This document shows, in pieces, positions 25,014 through 32,915 of a stretch of 39,359 bases of DNA; the stretch's first letter is position 1, and each line of letters opens with the position of its first letter. The notes below the pieces were generated by a model that was given only the letters and a program-made list of their open reading frames with translations, had not been told where the DNA came from and made no database searches. The translations under genes and the position numbers were made by a program. The DNA comes from an uncultured Mediterraneibacter sp. Its GTDB lineage: Bacteria; Bacillota; Clostridia; Lachnospirales; Lachnospiraceae. Where the stretch lies: positions 1 through 39,359 of the forward strand of contig CALWTQ010000033.1 of the NCBI GenBank assembly GCA_944384505.1, written 5' to 3'.

Positions 25014-25804
25014 ACAACACACAGAAACATACAGGCAGATCCGCAGTGGCACCTGCCGTCACTCTTCCAAAGAGAAAGCTCATTCATATCAGAAAGCTTT
25101 CCGCCATACTGGAGATGAAAAGCACAGCTCTTTTTTCGAAAAACTTTATCATCGGTCCCATCTTTGCCATCGGATTCGCCTTCCTGATGGACCGGGTCTA
25201 CAACGTCATCACAGACGGGGCCGTGGATATGAGCGGCATGGCCCTGGCCATGGGAGTGCTCATGAATATCTGCATGACCGGCGTCTACGTGACCGCCGCC
25301 TGCCTTGCAGAGGAGAAGGAAAAATACACGCTCCGCACCCTGATGACCTCCTCGGTAAACGGGCTGGAATTCTGTCTGGGCAGTCTCATCCCGGTGATCG
25401 TCATGCAGGCCGTGGTCAACGTGCTGTGTGTCTTCGCCTCCGGCTTCTCCATGAACCCCGGAGAATGGGCCGCTTACCTGGCAGTCAGCACAGCCTGCGC
25501 CATCATCGGTTCCGTCATCGGCATGATCTTCGGAATCTTCGCGAAGAACCAGATGTCCGCGGGCACTATCACCACACCGGCTCTTCTTGTGCTGATGATG
25601 ATCCCCATGTTTTCTTCCATGATCGGGGCAATGGAGAAAGTCTCCTCCTTCCTCTTTACGGGAGTGGTCTATGACGCCATCTTAAAGATCAGCATGGGCG
25701 AACCGCCGCTGGAGGCAAAAGGCATTGTGATTCTCCTGGCGGAAATCCTGATCTCGGTTGTTCTGTTTCTGGCGCTCTACCGTAAAAACGGATTAGAGAG
25801 GTAA
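25010..25804 (+). CDS. ABC-2 type permease
   Basis: A 264-residue membrane protein with about six hydrophobic helices: FIIGPIFAIGFAFLMDRVYNV, MALAMGVLMNICMTGVYVTAACLAEEKEKYTLRTL, FCLGSLIPVIVMQAVVNVLCVFA, then two central helices and a last one near the C-terminus. The EEKEKYTLRTLMTSSV segment after the second helix is the coupling motif of ABC-2 permeases. Start overlaps the ATPase stop in ATGA form. Together they should export an unknown compound. The gene is GC-richer than the neighbouring glycan genes, as are the other four genes of this operon. Confidence 0.88.
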   Translation: MNNTQKHTGRSAVAPAVTLPKRKLIHIRKLSAILEMKSTALFSKNFIIGPIFAIGFAFLMDRVYNVITDGAVDMSGMALAMGVLMNICMTGVYVTAACLAEEKEKYTLRTLMTSSVNGLEFCLGSLIPVIVMQAVVNVLCVFASGFSMNPGEWAAYLAVSTACAIIGSVIGMIFGIFAKNQMSAGTITTPALLVLMMIPMFSSMIGAMEKVSSFLFTGVVYDAILKISMGEPPLEAKGIVILLAEILISVVLFLALYRKNGLER

Positions 25805-25809
25805 CGCCC

Positions 25810-26184
25810 ATGGAGATTATCTTAAGCAGTGCAAGCGACCGTCCAATCTATGAACAGATCACTTCCCAGATCAAGGAGATGATCATGAAAGGGGAATTAA
25901 AGCCCGGGGAGGCCATGCCTTCCATGCGAAAGCTGGCAAAGGATCTTCACGTCAGCGTTATCACTACGCAGAGAGCCTATGATGACCTGGTAAAAGACGG
26001 CTTCATCGTCACCGTACCCGCAAAGGGGACTTTCGTCTCCGCGCAGAACCAGGACTTCATAAGGGAAGAAAACCTGCGCAGAATCGAGAAGCTGCTCAGC
26101 GACGCGGCTTCTCTCGGGCGGGAGAATGGGTTATCTCTGGAAGAATTAGAAAAAACACTAGAACTTGTCTACACGGAGGACTGA
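25810..26184 (+). CDS. GntR family regulator (YtrA type)
   Basis: A 124-residue protein with only the winged-helix domain and a short helical tail, the build of the YtrA subfamily. RPIYEQITSQIKEMIMKGELKPGEAMPSMRKLAKDLHVSVITTQRAYDDLVKDGFIVTVPAKGTFVS is a near-consensus GntR DNA-binding domain. YtrA proteins repress their own operons of ABC exporters and respond to cell-envelope stress or small effectors. It lies between two ABC modules, five bases after the permease and six before the second ATPase. The dyad at 24061-24083 is a likely target. ATG 25810 has GAGAGG upstream. Confidence 0.92.
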   Translation: MEIILSSASDRPIYEQITSQIKEMIMKGELKPGEAMPSMRKLAKDLHVSVITTQRAYDDLVKDGFIVTVPAKGTFVSAQNQDFIREENLRRIEKLLSDAASLGRENGLSLEELEKTLELVYTED

Positions 26185-26189
26185 CAGAT

Positions 26190-27053
26190 ATGGAACATGC
26201 AATACAGGTGAAGAACCTGACGAAAACATACAAAGATTTCACACTGGATCACATTTCCTTTGATCTGCCCCGCGGAACCATCATGGGCCTGATCGGCGAG
26301 AACGGAGCCGGAAAGTCCACGCTCATCAACGCCATCCTCGGCATATCCGGTTCCGAATACGACCAGGCGGACATCCTTGGATACGATATATCCACACATG
26401 GAAGATATGCCAGGGAGGACGTGGCGGCCATCTTCTGCGATTCCCATTTCGATCTGGAGTTCACGCCCCTCTTCCTCGGGAAGATGCTCTCAAAAGTGTA
26501 CAAAAACTGGGATCAGAAGACATATATGGACTATCTGGAGAAATTTGACCTTCCTTTTAAAAAACGGCTAAAAAAGATGTCCACCGGAATGCGCGTGAAA
26601 GTGGAGTTTGCCGCCGCGTTGAGCCACCGGCCGAAGCTTCTTGTTCTCGACGAGGCGACCAGCGGCCTGGATCCTGTATTCCGCGATGAACTTCTCGATA
26701 TCCTGCGGGATTTTACGGAGGATGAGGATCACTCGGTATTTATCTCCTCCCATATCACCAGCGATCTTGACAAGATCGCGGACTACATCGCATATCTGCA
26801 CGAGGGGAAGCTGCAGTTTGTCTCATCCTATGACGATCTCCGGAACAACTACGGCATTATCAGCTGTGGGCAGCAGTTCTTTGACGCCCTGAGCCGTGAA
26901 GACATCGCGGCGTACCGGAAGGAGGCGTACAGCTACCGGGTACTGATCAACAACCGGCAGAAACTGCGGCAGGTATTTCAGGATATTCAGATAGAAAACG
27001 CATCCATTGAGGACATTATGGTATTTTATGTGAAAGGGGAAAAAGTACAATGA
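26190..27053 (+). CDS. ABC transporter ATP-binding protein (YtrB-like)
   Basis: A 287-residue ATPase. Walker A GENGAGKST, Walker B LLVLDEATSGLDP and the switch region FISSHITSDLDKIADYI are complete, but the signature reads KMSTGMRVKVEFAAAL, the altered form common in YtrB/BcrA-like proteins that follow a GntR regulator. The C-terminal 80 residues form an accessory region ending IEDIMVFYVKGEKVQ. It overlaps the next gene by four bases. With the small permease downstream it makes a second ABC module, probably distinct from the first one in the operon. ATG 26190 has GGAGG upstream. Confidence 0.9.
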   Translation: MEHAIQVKNLTKTYKDFTLDHISFDLPRGTIMGLIGENGAGKSTLINAILGISGSEYDQADILGYDISTHGRYAREDVAAIFCDSHFDLEFTPLFLGKMLSKVYKNWDQKTYMDYLEKFDLPFKKRLKKMSTGMRVKVEFAAALSHRPKLLVLDEATSGLDPVFRDELLDILRDFTEDEDHSVFISSHITSDLDKIADYIAYLHEGKLQFVSSYDDLRNNYGIISCGQQFFDALSREDIAAYRKEAYSYRVLINNRQKLRQVFQDIQIENASIEDIMVFYVKGEKVQ

Positions 27054-27697
27054 AAGGAATTATACTCAAAGATCTCTATGACAACTTCCGGGTCGGAAAG
27101 AACCTGGCGTCCTACATCTTCGGAGGAGGGTTCATCGTTATCCTGGGACTGCTGATCAATACAAAGTTTAATTTTCTGTGGGTTACGCTGATCACCGCGA
27201 CGGTTTTCTCCTCCTGCACCATTGAATCTGCCTGTGAGCAGGACGAACGGGCGAACTTTAACCGTATGATGATGTCGTTTCCCCTCTCCAAATCCCAGAT
27301 CGTGGCCGCCAGATACCTGCTGGCGCTCTGCTGCGCCGCTGTGACAAACCTGCTGACATTTCTGTATCTTTTATACTGCGTCTTCCTGCGGCACATTCTC
27401 TCCTTCCGGGAGGCAGCAGAATTCTGGGGCATAGCGCTTAGCTTCAGCATCTTTTTCTCAGGGCTGACTCACATTACATATTATCTGTTCGGGAAAAAGC
27501 TCGCCACCATCATCTATGTCATCCTGTTCCTTATTGTGGGCGTGACCTACAGCTTATTTGTAGTCGTCCTGGGTCTGACAGACATCCTCACGGTGAACAG
27601 AACGGTTCTGCTGATTGCCTCCTTTCCGCTTTCCCTTGGATTCTTTGGATTAAGCTATCTGATCTCCGTACAGATATATAAAAGGAGATACGCGTAG
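27050..27697 (+). CDS. ABC-2 family permease (ABC2_membrane_5-like)
   Basis: A 215-residue membrane protein with six hydrophobic segments, beginning MKGIILKDLYDNFRVGKNL and containing SACEQDERANFNRMMMSFPLSKSQIVAARYL, the conserved region after helix 2 of this permease group, where the DERANFNRMMMSFPLSKSQI stretch is diagnostic. It is the partner of the YtrB-like ATPase and the last gene of the operon. Its stop codon lies inside the loop-stem of the operon terminator. Start overlaps the previous stop. Cargo unknown. Confidence 0.88.
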   Translation: MKGIILKDLYDNFRVGKNLASYIFGGGFIVILGLLINTKFNFLWVTLITATVFSSCTIESACEQDERANFNRMMMSFPLSKSQIVAARYLLALCCAAVTNLLTFLYLLYCVFLRHILSFREAAEFWGIALSFSIFFSGLTHITYYLFGKKLATIIYVILFLIVGVTYSLFVVVLGLTDILTVNRTVLLIASFPLSLGFFGLSYLISVQIYKRRYA

Positions 27698-27712
27698 TAT
27701 CTCCTTTTAATC
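27680..27712. terminator. Terminator overlapping the stop codon
   Basis: AAAAGGAGATA (27680-27690) and TATCTCCTTTT (27698-27708) form a perfect 11-pair stem with a 7-base loop that contains the TAG stop of the permease gene. T-rich sequence follows on both strands, so it also serves the convergent SGNH gene. Confidence 0.85.
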
Positions 27713-27745
27713 AAAGGCCTTCAGGCTGTGTTATAGCTTTCCGCT

Positions 27746-28315
27746 CTATATGTTGTTATTCTTTACTTTCCGTACTGTAAATATTGTCACTGTTCCGATT
27801 AACGAGAGCATTATAAGAGCGATCCAGAGTCCGGTATTTCCATTGTCGCCGGTCTGCGGGCTTCCGGCCTGAGCAGTACTGCTTCCGGCTGTTCCATTCG
27901 CTCCGGCTGTGCCGTTCGTCCCGGACGTTCCATTCGCTCCGGCTGTGCCGTTCGTCCCGGCCGCTCCATTTGTTCCGGCCGCGCTGTCCGTTCCGGCTGA
28001 ACTGTTATTATCGCCGGTTGTGCCGCCGTCTGTAACCGGCGGTTCAGCTGCAGCAGGGATCTCCATAGTCAGCATGCTGCTCATATTGCCCGCGGCATCT
28101 CTGGCAATAATATAAATACTCTTAGCGCCTTCAGTAAGCCCGCTAAGGGATATCGTGTTCTCCCCTGCCGTACAGGTACTTCCGGTTCCCGAAGCGTCAA
28201 GATCCGGAAGCGTCCCCTGCTCGGCAACGGCATAATAATATGTACCATCCTCACTGCTGGTAAAGCTTACAACGGCCTCAGCGTTGCTGATACGGCTTAC
28301 ACTGCCCGCGGTCAC
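27746..28315 (-). CDS. C-terminal part of a wall-anchored SGNH protein, apparently split by frameshift
   Basis: A 189-residue frame that starts with GTG inside the end of the SGNH gene, in another frame. It begins TAGSVSRISNAEAVVSFTSSEDGTYYYAV, which is the middle of a bacterial Ig/FN3-like domain whose usual first strand (DTTAPVL-) is found at the very end of the upstream frame. One missing base restores a single frame there. After the domain come repeated (A/T)G(T/A)NG(T/A) hexapeptides, a SPQTGD sorting motif, a hydrophobic helix and the basic tail RKVKNNNI, a sortase anchor. No ribosome site precedes the GTG. It is most likely the 3' half of one gene. Sequencing error and real decay cannot be separated here. 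Confidence 0.8.
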   Translation of the reverse strand: MTAGSVSRISNAEAVVSFTSSEDGTYYYAVAEQGTLPDLDASGTGSTCTAGENTISLSGLTEGAKSIYIIARDAAGNMSSMLTMEIPAAAEPPVTDGGTTGDNNSSAGTDSAAGTNGAAGTNGTAGANGTSGTNGTAGANGTAGSSTAQAGSPQTGDNGNTGLWIALIMLSLIGTVTIFTVRKVKNNNI

Positions 28316-29220
28316 ACCGGCGCTGCGGTGTCCGGCTCAGGCTCCGGCAGAACCGGCTGCACCTGTGCCTCCATCACGCCGGCAATCAGCTCGTGGCCGT
28401 AAGCGTTCGGATGAAAATCCAGATTCATGGCAGTAAAGTCAAATGATGCGTTGCAGGGATTTTGTTCAGCATTCTGAAACGCTGTATACACATCAGCAAC
28501 CGCATATCCGCCCACTGTACTTCCCATCTGAATCGCCGCGTTCAGCTGCCGGACTCCCGCGTCAAAAGCTTCGCTGATCGCAGACGCATATTGAGCAAAA
28601 AGGCCTGTCGCCTCCCCTGCCGCATATGCATAAGGGTTATACTGCGTTGCCACTATAAGCTGAACGTCCGGGTTCAGGCTTTTGATCGCGCTGACAGCAG
28701 ATGTAAAATTTGCCGCGGCCGCAGTAAATGCCGCAGCTGCCTGGTCGGAACCGGCGAACGAAGGAACCGTTCCCGCCGCAAACACAAGAAATTGTGTATA
28801 CATAGGATCGGAGCTGTCCATCAGGATATCCCTCACCTGATCAGCGGTAAGTTCGCCTCCATTATATTCTGCCGCCAGAAATTCATACAGCGCAGCCATC
28901 AGGTCATTGCCGCCAATAGTAACGGTAATCACATCCGCCTCCATCAGCGCGGAGCTGTTGTCGGTGTTCTGAACCTGGGCGAGCAGGTCAGCTGTTGTCG
29001 CGCCGTCCCGGGCCATTGTATCATTCAGTGTGCAGCCGATATTTGCCGCAAGCAGATCTGCAAAGGACGGTTCTCCGTTCAGCCCGTATCCCGTCGTAAT
29101 GCTGTCCCCCAGCGCGACATAGGACGCAGCCGCATCCGATGCCTGCGCTGTGGCAGGAGCCATTCCTGCTGCCAGCGCCACACTGAGGAAGACGCCTAAA
29201 ATACGTTTCATTATTCTCAT
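28312..29220 (-). CDS. Secreted SGNH/GDSL hydrolase
   Basis: About 302 residues: signal peptide MKRILGVFLSVALAAGMAPATAQA, then block I SYVALGDSITTGYG with the nucleophile Ser, block III TVTIGGNDLM with catalytic Asn, and block V DFHPNAYGHE with the Asp-His pair. The fold is that of GDSL esterases, which remove acyl groups from glycans, lipids or wall polymers. The frame ends DTAAPV and stops exactly where an Ig-like domain should continue; the rest is read in the frame 27746-28315. I start it at ATG 29220, with AAAGGAA ten bases upstream; ATG 29256 behind AGGAGG is an alternative. Location outside the cell; substrate unknown. Confidence 0.85.
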   Translation of the reverse strand: MRIMKRILGVFLSVALAAGMAPATAQASDAAASYVALGDSITTGYGLNGEPSFADLLAANIGCTLNDTMARDGATTADLLAQVQNTDNSSALMEADVITVTIGGNDLMAALYEFLAAEYNGGELTADQVRDILMDSSDPMYTQFLVFAAGTVPSFAGSDQAAAAFTAAAANFTSAVSAIKSLNPDVQLIVATQYNPYAYAAGEATGLFAQYASAISEAFDAGVRQLNAAIQMGSTVGGYAVADVYTAFQNAEQNPCNASFDFTAMNLDFHPNAYGHELIAGVMEAQVQPVLPEPEPDTAAPV

Positions 29221-29363
29221 CACATTTCCATTCCTTTCCTGGCGCATTGGCGCCATAACATTATTTTGCCCTCCTTTCCGCAAAATCAGCCTAAAAAACC
29301 TTCATTTATATAGGTACATTATTTTTAAAAAACTCTCACCTGAAGTTAAAAATTTCATGATTT

Positions 29364-31460
29364 TTACAACCCGTTTTCCACCTCCTCTGGCAGAAGGTTT
29401 CTCATGCTGCCCAGGCTGATGGCCAGTGTGGATGTATTGTGCAAAAGCGCCGACGTAGTCGGCTGGATCACTCCCGCGACTCCCAGGCCGATAAGTCCTG
29501 AATTGATCCCCACGATTCCTCTGTAATTTGTCCGGATCCGCCTCACCATCGCGTTGGAGAGTTTCTTCAGCGTCACGATCCTGCGCAGATCTTCCGCCGC
29601 CACCGTGATATCCGCGATCTCTCTGGCGATCTCCGCCCCGTCGCTGATGGCAATTCCCGCGTCTGCGGCAGAGAGAGCAGGCGAATCATTGATGCCGTCG
29701 CCGATCATAATCACCCTGCGCCCCGCTGCTTTTTCCTTCTCCACAAATCCGGCCTTATCTTCCGGAAGAACTTCCGAATAATACTCATCCACGCCTACAC
29801 GCTTTGCAATAGAGGCGGCCGTGCGCTCACTGTCCCCTGTCATCATAACGACCTTGGAGATTCCCTCCGATCTTAACAGACGGACCATCTCCGCCGCTTC
29901 CTCCCGGAGGGGATCTTCGATACAGATCACCGCGGTCAGCGCCCCGTCAATGGCAAGATATAGATGGGAGTATTCCCCGGGCAGATTGTCAAACATCTCC
30001 CGCATTCCTCCCGGGACCGTACATTTCTCGTCTTCAAACACGAAATGGCTGCTTCCGATCACAACCCGCTTATTTTCTATATAAGAGGAAATGCCGTGTG
30101 CCACAATGTACTCCACTTTCGAGTGCATCTCTTCATGGGCCAGGCCGCGCTTCTTCGCCGCGTCCACCACGGCTTTCGCCATAGAGTGGGGGAAGTGCTC
30201 CTCCAGGCAGGCCGCAATACGGAGAGACTCTTCCTCAGAGTAATCCCCGAATCTGACCACATCTTTCACAGTAGGCTTAGCTTTGGTAAGCGTTCCTGTT
30301 TTGTCAAAGACAATGGTATCCGCCTCAGCCACAGCCTCCAGATACTTTCCTCCTTTAACTGTTATGCCGTATTCCCCCGCTTCCCGGATGGCCGAGAGCA
30401 CTGCAATGGGCATGGCAAGCTTTAACGCGCAGGAGAAATCCACCATAAGCACAGACAGAGCCTTTGTGGCATTGCGTGTCACAAGTCCTACAATCCCGGT
30501 CCCCAGCAGTGTATAGGGCACCAGACGGTCCGCCAGGTGTTCTGCCCGGCTCTCCAGAGCAGATTTCAGTTTCTCCGAGTCCTCAATCATGGTCACGATC
30601 TTTTCATATCGCGTGGAACCGGATACTGCCTTTACAAGAACCTCAATCTCTCCTTCTTCCAACACAGTTCCCGCATAGACAGTCTGCCCCTGCGCTCTGC
30701 GTACCGGAAGGGATTCCCCTGTAAGGGAAGCCTGATTGACCATCCCCTCGCCGCCGGATACTTCTCCGTCAAAAGGAATCACATTGCCCATATGGACAAC
30801 CACCACGTCTCCCGGCCTGATCTCTGACGTGCGGACCAGCACCTCCTGATCCCCTCTCTTTAACCAGACCTTCTTCACATTCAGGGACATGCTCCGGGCC
30901 AGGTCGCCCACGGATTTCTTATGAGTCCACTCCTCTAAGATCTCACCGACGCCCAGGAGAAACATAACGGATCCTGCAGTGTCAAAATCCCCGCGCAGAA
31001 CAGACACTCCGATTGCTGTGGCGTCCAGCACCGGGACTTCAATCTTTCTCTTTTTCAGGCAGCATAATCCTTTCCAGATATAGCGCATGGCTTTCACAGT
31101 AAGCCATATTTTCCTCACAGGATAAGGGATAAACAGCTTTCCGCCATAGTGCAGGATCACTTTCGTAATCAATTTCTCTCTGTACGCCAGGTTCAGCTCT
31201 CTCCCAGAGCTTGCCAGGACATTGTCCGGAACCTTCGTATTCTCATAGGAAAAGGAGCGCAGTGTACAGAGCAGCTCTTCCCGGTCTCCCGTATAACAGA
31301 TGACGGCGTCTGCGGTGCGTTCATATACCTTTGCATCTGTTACACAGCTCTGCTTCTCAAGAAACCAGCAAAGAGTATCCGCCTGCGCACATGTCATCCT
31401 GCCCTGGACGGCATGTATACGCAGGCGGCCTTTTATCTCGTGCTTTATGATAAATTTCAT
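29364..31460 (-). CDS. Heavy-metal P-type ATPase (P1B), possible iron or manganese exporter
   Basis: A 698-residue P1B-type ATPase. An HMA-like N-terminal region (HEIKGRLRIH, without CxxC) precedes the membrane domain. TGES is at 248-251, the phosphorylation site DKTGT at Asp 386, the P1B His-Pro as HFPHSMA and the hinge GDGINDSPALSAADAG. The metal-site helix reads SCALKLAMP (Cys 344) rather than CPC, so it is not a classical copper or zinc type. The gene overlaps a DUF6110 gene by four bases and lies among feo, DtxR- and Fur-type genes, which suggests export of ferrous iron or manganese; this is inferred. Confidence 0.9.
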   Translation of the reverse strand: MKFIIKHEIKGRLRIHAVQGRMTCAQADTLCWFLEKQSCVTDAKVYERTADAVICYTGDREELLCTLRSFSYENTKVPDNVLASSGRELNLAYREKLITKVILHYGGKLFIPYPVRKIWLTVKAMRYIWKGLCCLKKRKIEVPVLDATAIGVSVLRGDFDTAGSVMFLLGVGEILEEWTHKKSVGDLARSMSLNVKKVWLKRGDQEVLVRTSEIRPGDVVVVHMGNVIPFDGEVSGGEGMVNQASLTGESLPVRRAQGQTVYAGTVLEEGEIEVLVKAVSGSTRYEKIVTMIEDSEKLKSALESRAEHLADRLVPYTLLGTGIVGLVTRNATKALSVLMVDFSCALKLAMPIAVLSAIREAGEYGITVKGGKYLEAVAEADTIVFDKTGTLTKAKPTVKDVVRFGDYSEEESLRIAACLEEHFPHSMAKAVVDAAKKRGLAHEEMHSKVEYIVAHGISSYIENKRVVIGSSHFVFEDEKCTVPGGMREMFDNLPGEYSHLYLAIDGALTAVICIEDPLREEAAEMVRLLRSEGISKVVMMTGDSERTAASIAKRVGVDEYYSEVLPEDKAGFVEKEKAAGRRVIMIGDGINDSPALSAADAGIAISDGAEIAREIADITVAAEDLRRIVTLKKLSNAMVRRIRTNYRGIVGINSGLIGLGVAGVIQPTTSALLHNTSTLAISLGSMRNLLPEEVENGL

Positions 31461-31798
31461 TCCTGAGCCTGTCTCGCTTCTCTGAAGTCTTCCGCACCGG
31501 TCTGTTTCTCTTCGGATTCCTCTTCGGCCTCTCCGGCCTCGTCCTCCTGGACTTTTGCCTCTTCCTCAGCTTCTCTCTCCTCGTTGATCTGCTTTGCCTC
31601 CGCCAGGATATCCTCCGCGTTCTCCTGAACCGCCGTGGCTGTTTTCATCACGCAGTCCTTCGCTCTGAGCGCCGCTGCCGTACAGTTTGTATATACTTTC
31701 TTCGCGTCTTTGCTGGAGAGGACTTTGACGCCCGCTGTCCCGAACAGAACTCCTCCTGCGAATAATCCGATCTTTTTCATTGTTGAAACACTTATCAT
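31457..31798 (-). CDS. DUF6110 family membrane-associated protein
   Basis: A 113-residue protein whose N-terminal half, MKKIGLFAGGVLFGTAGVKVLSSKDAKKVYTNCTAAALRAKDCVMKTATAVQENAEDI, is the DUF6110 pattern: a Gly-rich membrane-inserting helix followed by an amphipathic helix with two Cys. The C-terminal 50 residues are a highly acidic Glu-rich tail, likely disordered. It overlaps the P1B ATPase start by four bases, so translation is coupled and a role as a small partner of the pump is likely. AGGAGG lies ten bases before ATG 31798; an internal ATG (residue 7) is also possible. Function unknown. Confidence 0.85.
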   Translation of the reverse strand: MISVSTMKKIGLFAGGVLFGTAGVKVLSSKDAKKVYTNCTAAALRAKDCVMKTATAVQENAEDILAEAKQINEEREAEEEAKVQEDEAGEAEEESEEKQTGAEDFREARQAQE

Positions 31799-31897
31799 AA
31801 TTAAAATACCTCCTGTTATTATGTCTGATAAAATGCAGCACTTCCGCCCGTGCCAGTCATAAAACCGCCCCGTGCGCTTACCTTATCTGCCGGCTGT

Positions 31898-31978
31898 TTA
31901 CTTATGTTTATAACCTGTATAGAACAGCATCATAAAGCAAAAAACCGCAGCCCACGCCCAGAATTTATGTTGTTTCAC
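31898..31978 (-). CDS. Small single-pass membrane peptide (26 aa)
   Basis: A 26-residue frame with a GTG start at 31978 and AAGGAG ten bases upstream. The product VKQHKFWAWAAVFCFMMLFY followed by TGYKHK has a basic N-terminus, one Trp/Phe-rich transmembrane helix and a basic His-Lys end. I recall similar peptides in gut Clostridia near metal pumps, but I name no family. It lies upstream of the DUF6110 gene on the same strand, 100 bases away. The strict charge-helix-charge layout and good ribosome site support it. The rest of 31979-32109 shows no gene. Confidence 0.62.
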   Translation of the reverse strand: MKQHKFWAWAAVFCFMMLFYTGYKHK

Positions 31979-32109
31979 AGCCTTACCACTCCTTTGTTCA
32001 TAATATGCAGTCTTCCTGCAATTGTTCAAATTTCCCGGGTTCTGTCACATAATAGCAGTCCGTTTTCCGGGTAGTCAATTCTAACACCTTTTGTCGATAA
32101 ATCTTATCA

Positions 32110-32508
32110 TTAGTTTTGAACATTTATTTTTGCTATGTTCTGATTTTTCAGATAACCGCACTGCTTCATGCCTTCTCTAACCACACGGTTCCAGTTTCCG
32201 GGAGAAAGATGGCAGACGGTATCGTCATCCAGTACGATCTCGCATCCGCCCCGGGACGCGCATTCTTCGGAGCATTCTACTTTGTACATATTTTTCCGGC
32301 TGATCGCGCCGATCTCTTCCAGCGCGTTAATCATGCGGTAAACCGTCGCCACACCGATCTTCGTGTCTGCCTTAGACGCCTTGTAAAAAATCTCCTTGCA
32401 GCTTGAACAGTCATTTTCCAGGATGATATCAATCAGCATAAGACGCTGTTTCGTGATGCGGCATCCATTCTCTTTCAGTTTTTCAATAATCTGCTCTTTC
32501 TTACCCAC
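32110..32508 (-). CDS. Fur family metal-responsive regulator, atypical
   Basis: A 132-residue protein with the Fur winged-helix: GCRITKQRLMLIDIILENDCSSCKEIFYKASKADTKIGVATVYRMINALEEIGAISR. The recognition helix GVATVYRMINALEE is intact. The C-terminal half is unusual: no HHH-type metal site and no paired CxxC; instead there are scattered Cys in ECSEECASRGGCEIVLDDDTVCHLSP. It may sense a different metal or redox state. The start overlaps the stop of the HMA gene by eight bases, so it is expressed with the feo-linked operon. ATG 32508 has GGAGG upstream. Confidence 0.87.
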   Translation of the reverse strand: MGKKEQIIEKLKENGCRITKQRLMLIDIILENDCSSCKEIFYKASKADTKIGVATVYRMINALEEIGAISRKNMYKVECSEECASRGGCEIVLDDDTVCHLSPGNWNRVVREGMKQCGYLKNQNIAKINVQN

Positions 32509-32890
32509 AGCCGCCTCCTGACCTGTCTATCCCCGTCACCTGAAACCCGGCTTTCTCAACAGCTTTTCTCAGTTCTTCGTCCGAAATGGCCCGGTCAAAT
32601 GACACTTCCGCCGTTCCTCTGTGCAGGTTCACTTTTGCAGACGCTCCGTCCAGCGCATTGACCGCCCGCGTCACACTGTTGACGCAGTTCTGGCAGTGCA
32701 TCCCCGAAATGTGGATCACACACCATCCGGTCACCGGGCCGTCCAGCTTCTTTTTCTTTGGCTTCGGAATTTTAACTGATCCGGATCCTCCTCCGCAGCA
32801 CGCGCCTTCTCCTCTGAAATGTTTAATCGAACCCTTTAGAGCGAAGCAAAGTATCACGATTACAATAAGTACAATAACTGCATTTGCCAT
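32501..32890 (-). CDS. Membrane-anchored HMA domain protein
   Basis: A 129-residue protein: one N-terminal transmembrane helix (ANAVIVLIVIVILCFALKG), a Cys/Gly cluster (GEGACCGGGSGS) like FeoB-associated proteins, a Lys/Pro linker KIPKPKKKKLDGPV, then an HMA domain with metal motif GMHCQNC and the sequence AKVNLHRGTAEVSFDRAISDEELRKAVEKAGFQV. It ends in a Gly-Gly-Gly-Cys tail. HMA domains pass soft or transition metals between partners. It is a diverged copy of the next upstream gene, 25 bases away, and precedes the Fur-like gene. It may deliver metal to FeoB or the P1B pump; inferred. Confidence 0.88.
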   Translation of the reverse strand: MANAVIVLIVIVILCFALKGSIKHFRGEGACCGGGSGSVKIPKPKKKKLDGPVTGWCVIHISGMHCQNCVNSVTRAVNALDGASAKVNLHRGTAEVSFDRAISDEELRKAVEKAGFQVTGIDRSGGGCG

Positions 32891-32915
32891 AATGACCCCT
32901 CTTTAATCCTGAATT

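Noticed and set aside
28462-29199. 245-codon plus-strand frame opposite the SGNH hydrolase
   Set aside because: Composition is Arg/Cys/His-rich without a domain, typical of an antisense shadow.
31850-32074. 74-codon plus-strand frame between the DUF6110 and Fur-like genes
   Set aside because: No ribosome site and no domain; the opposite strand holds the better-supported 26-residue peptide.
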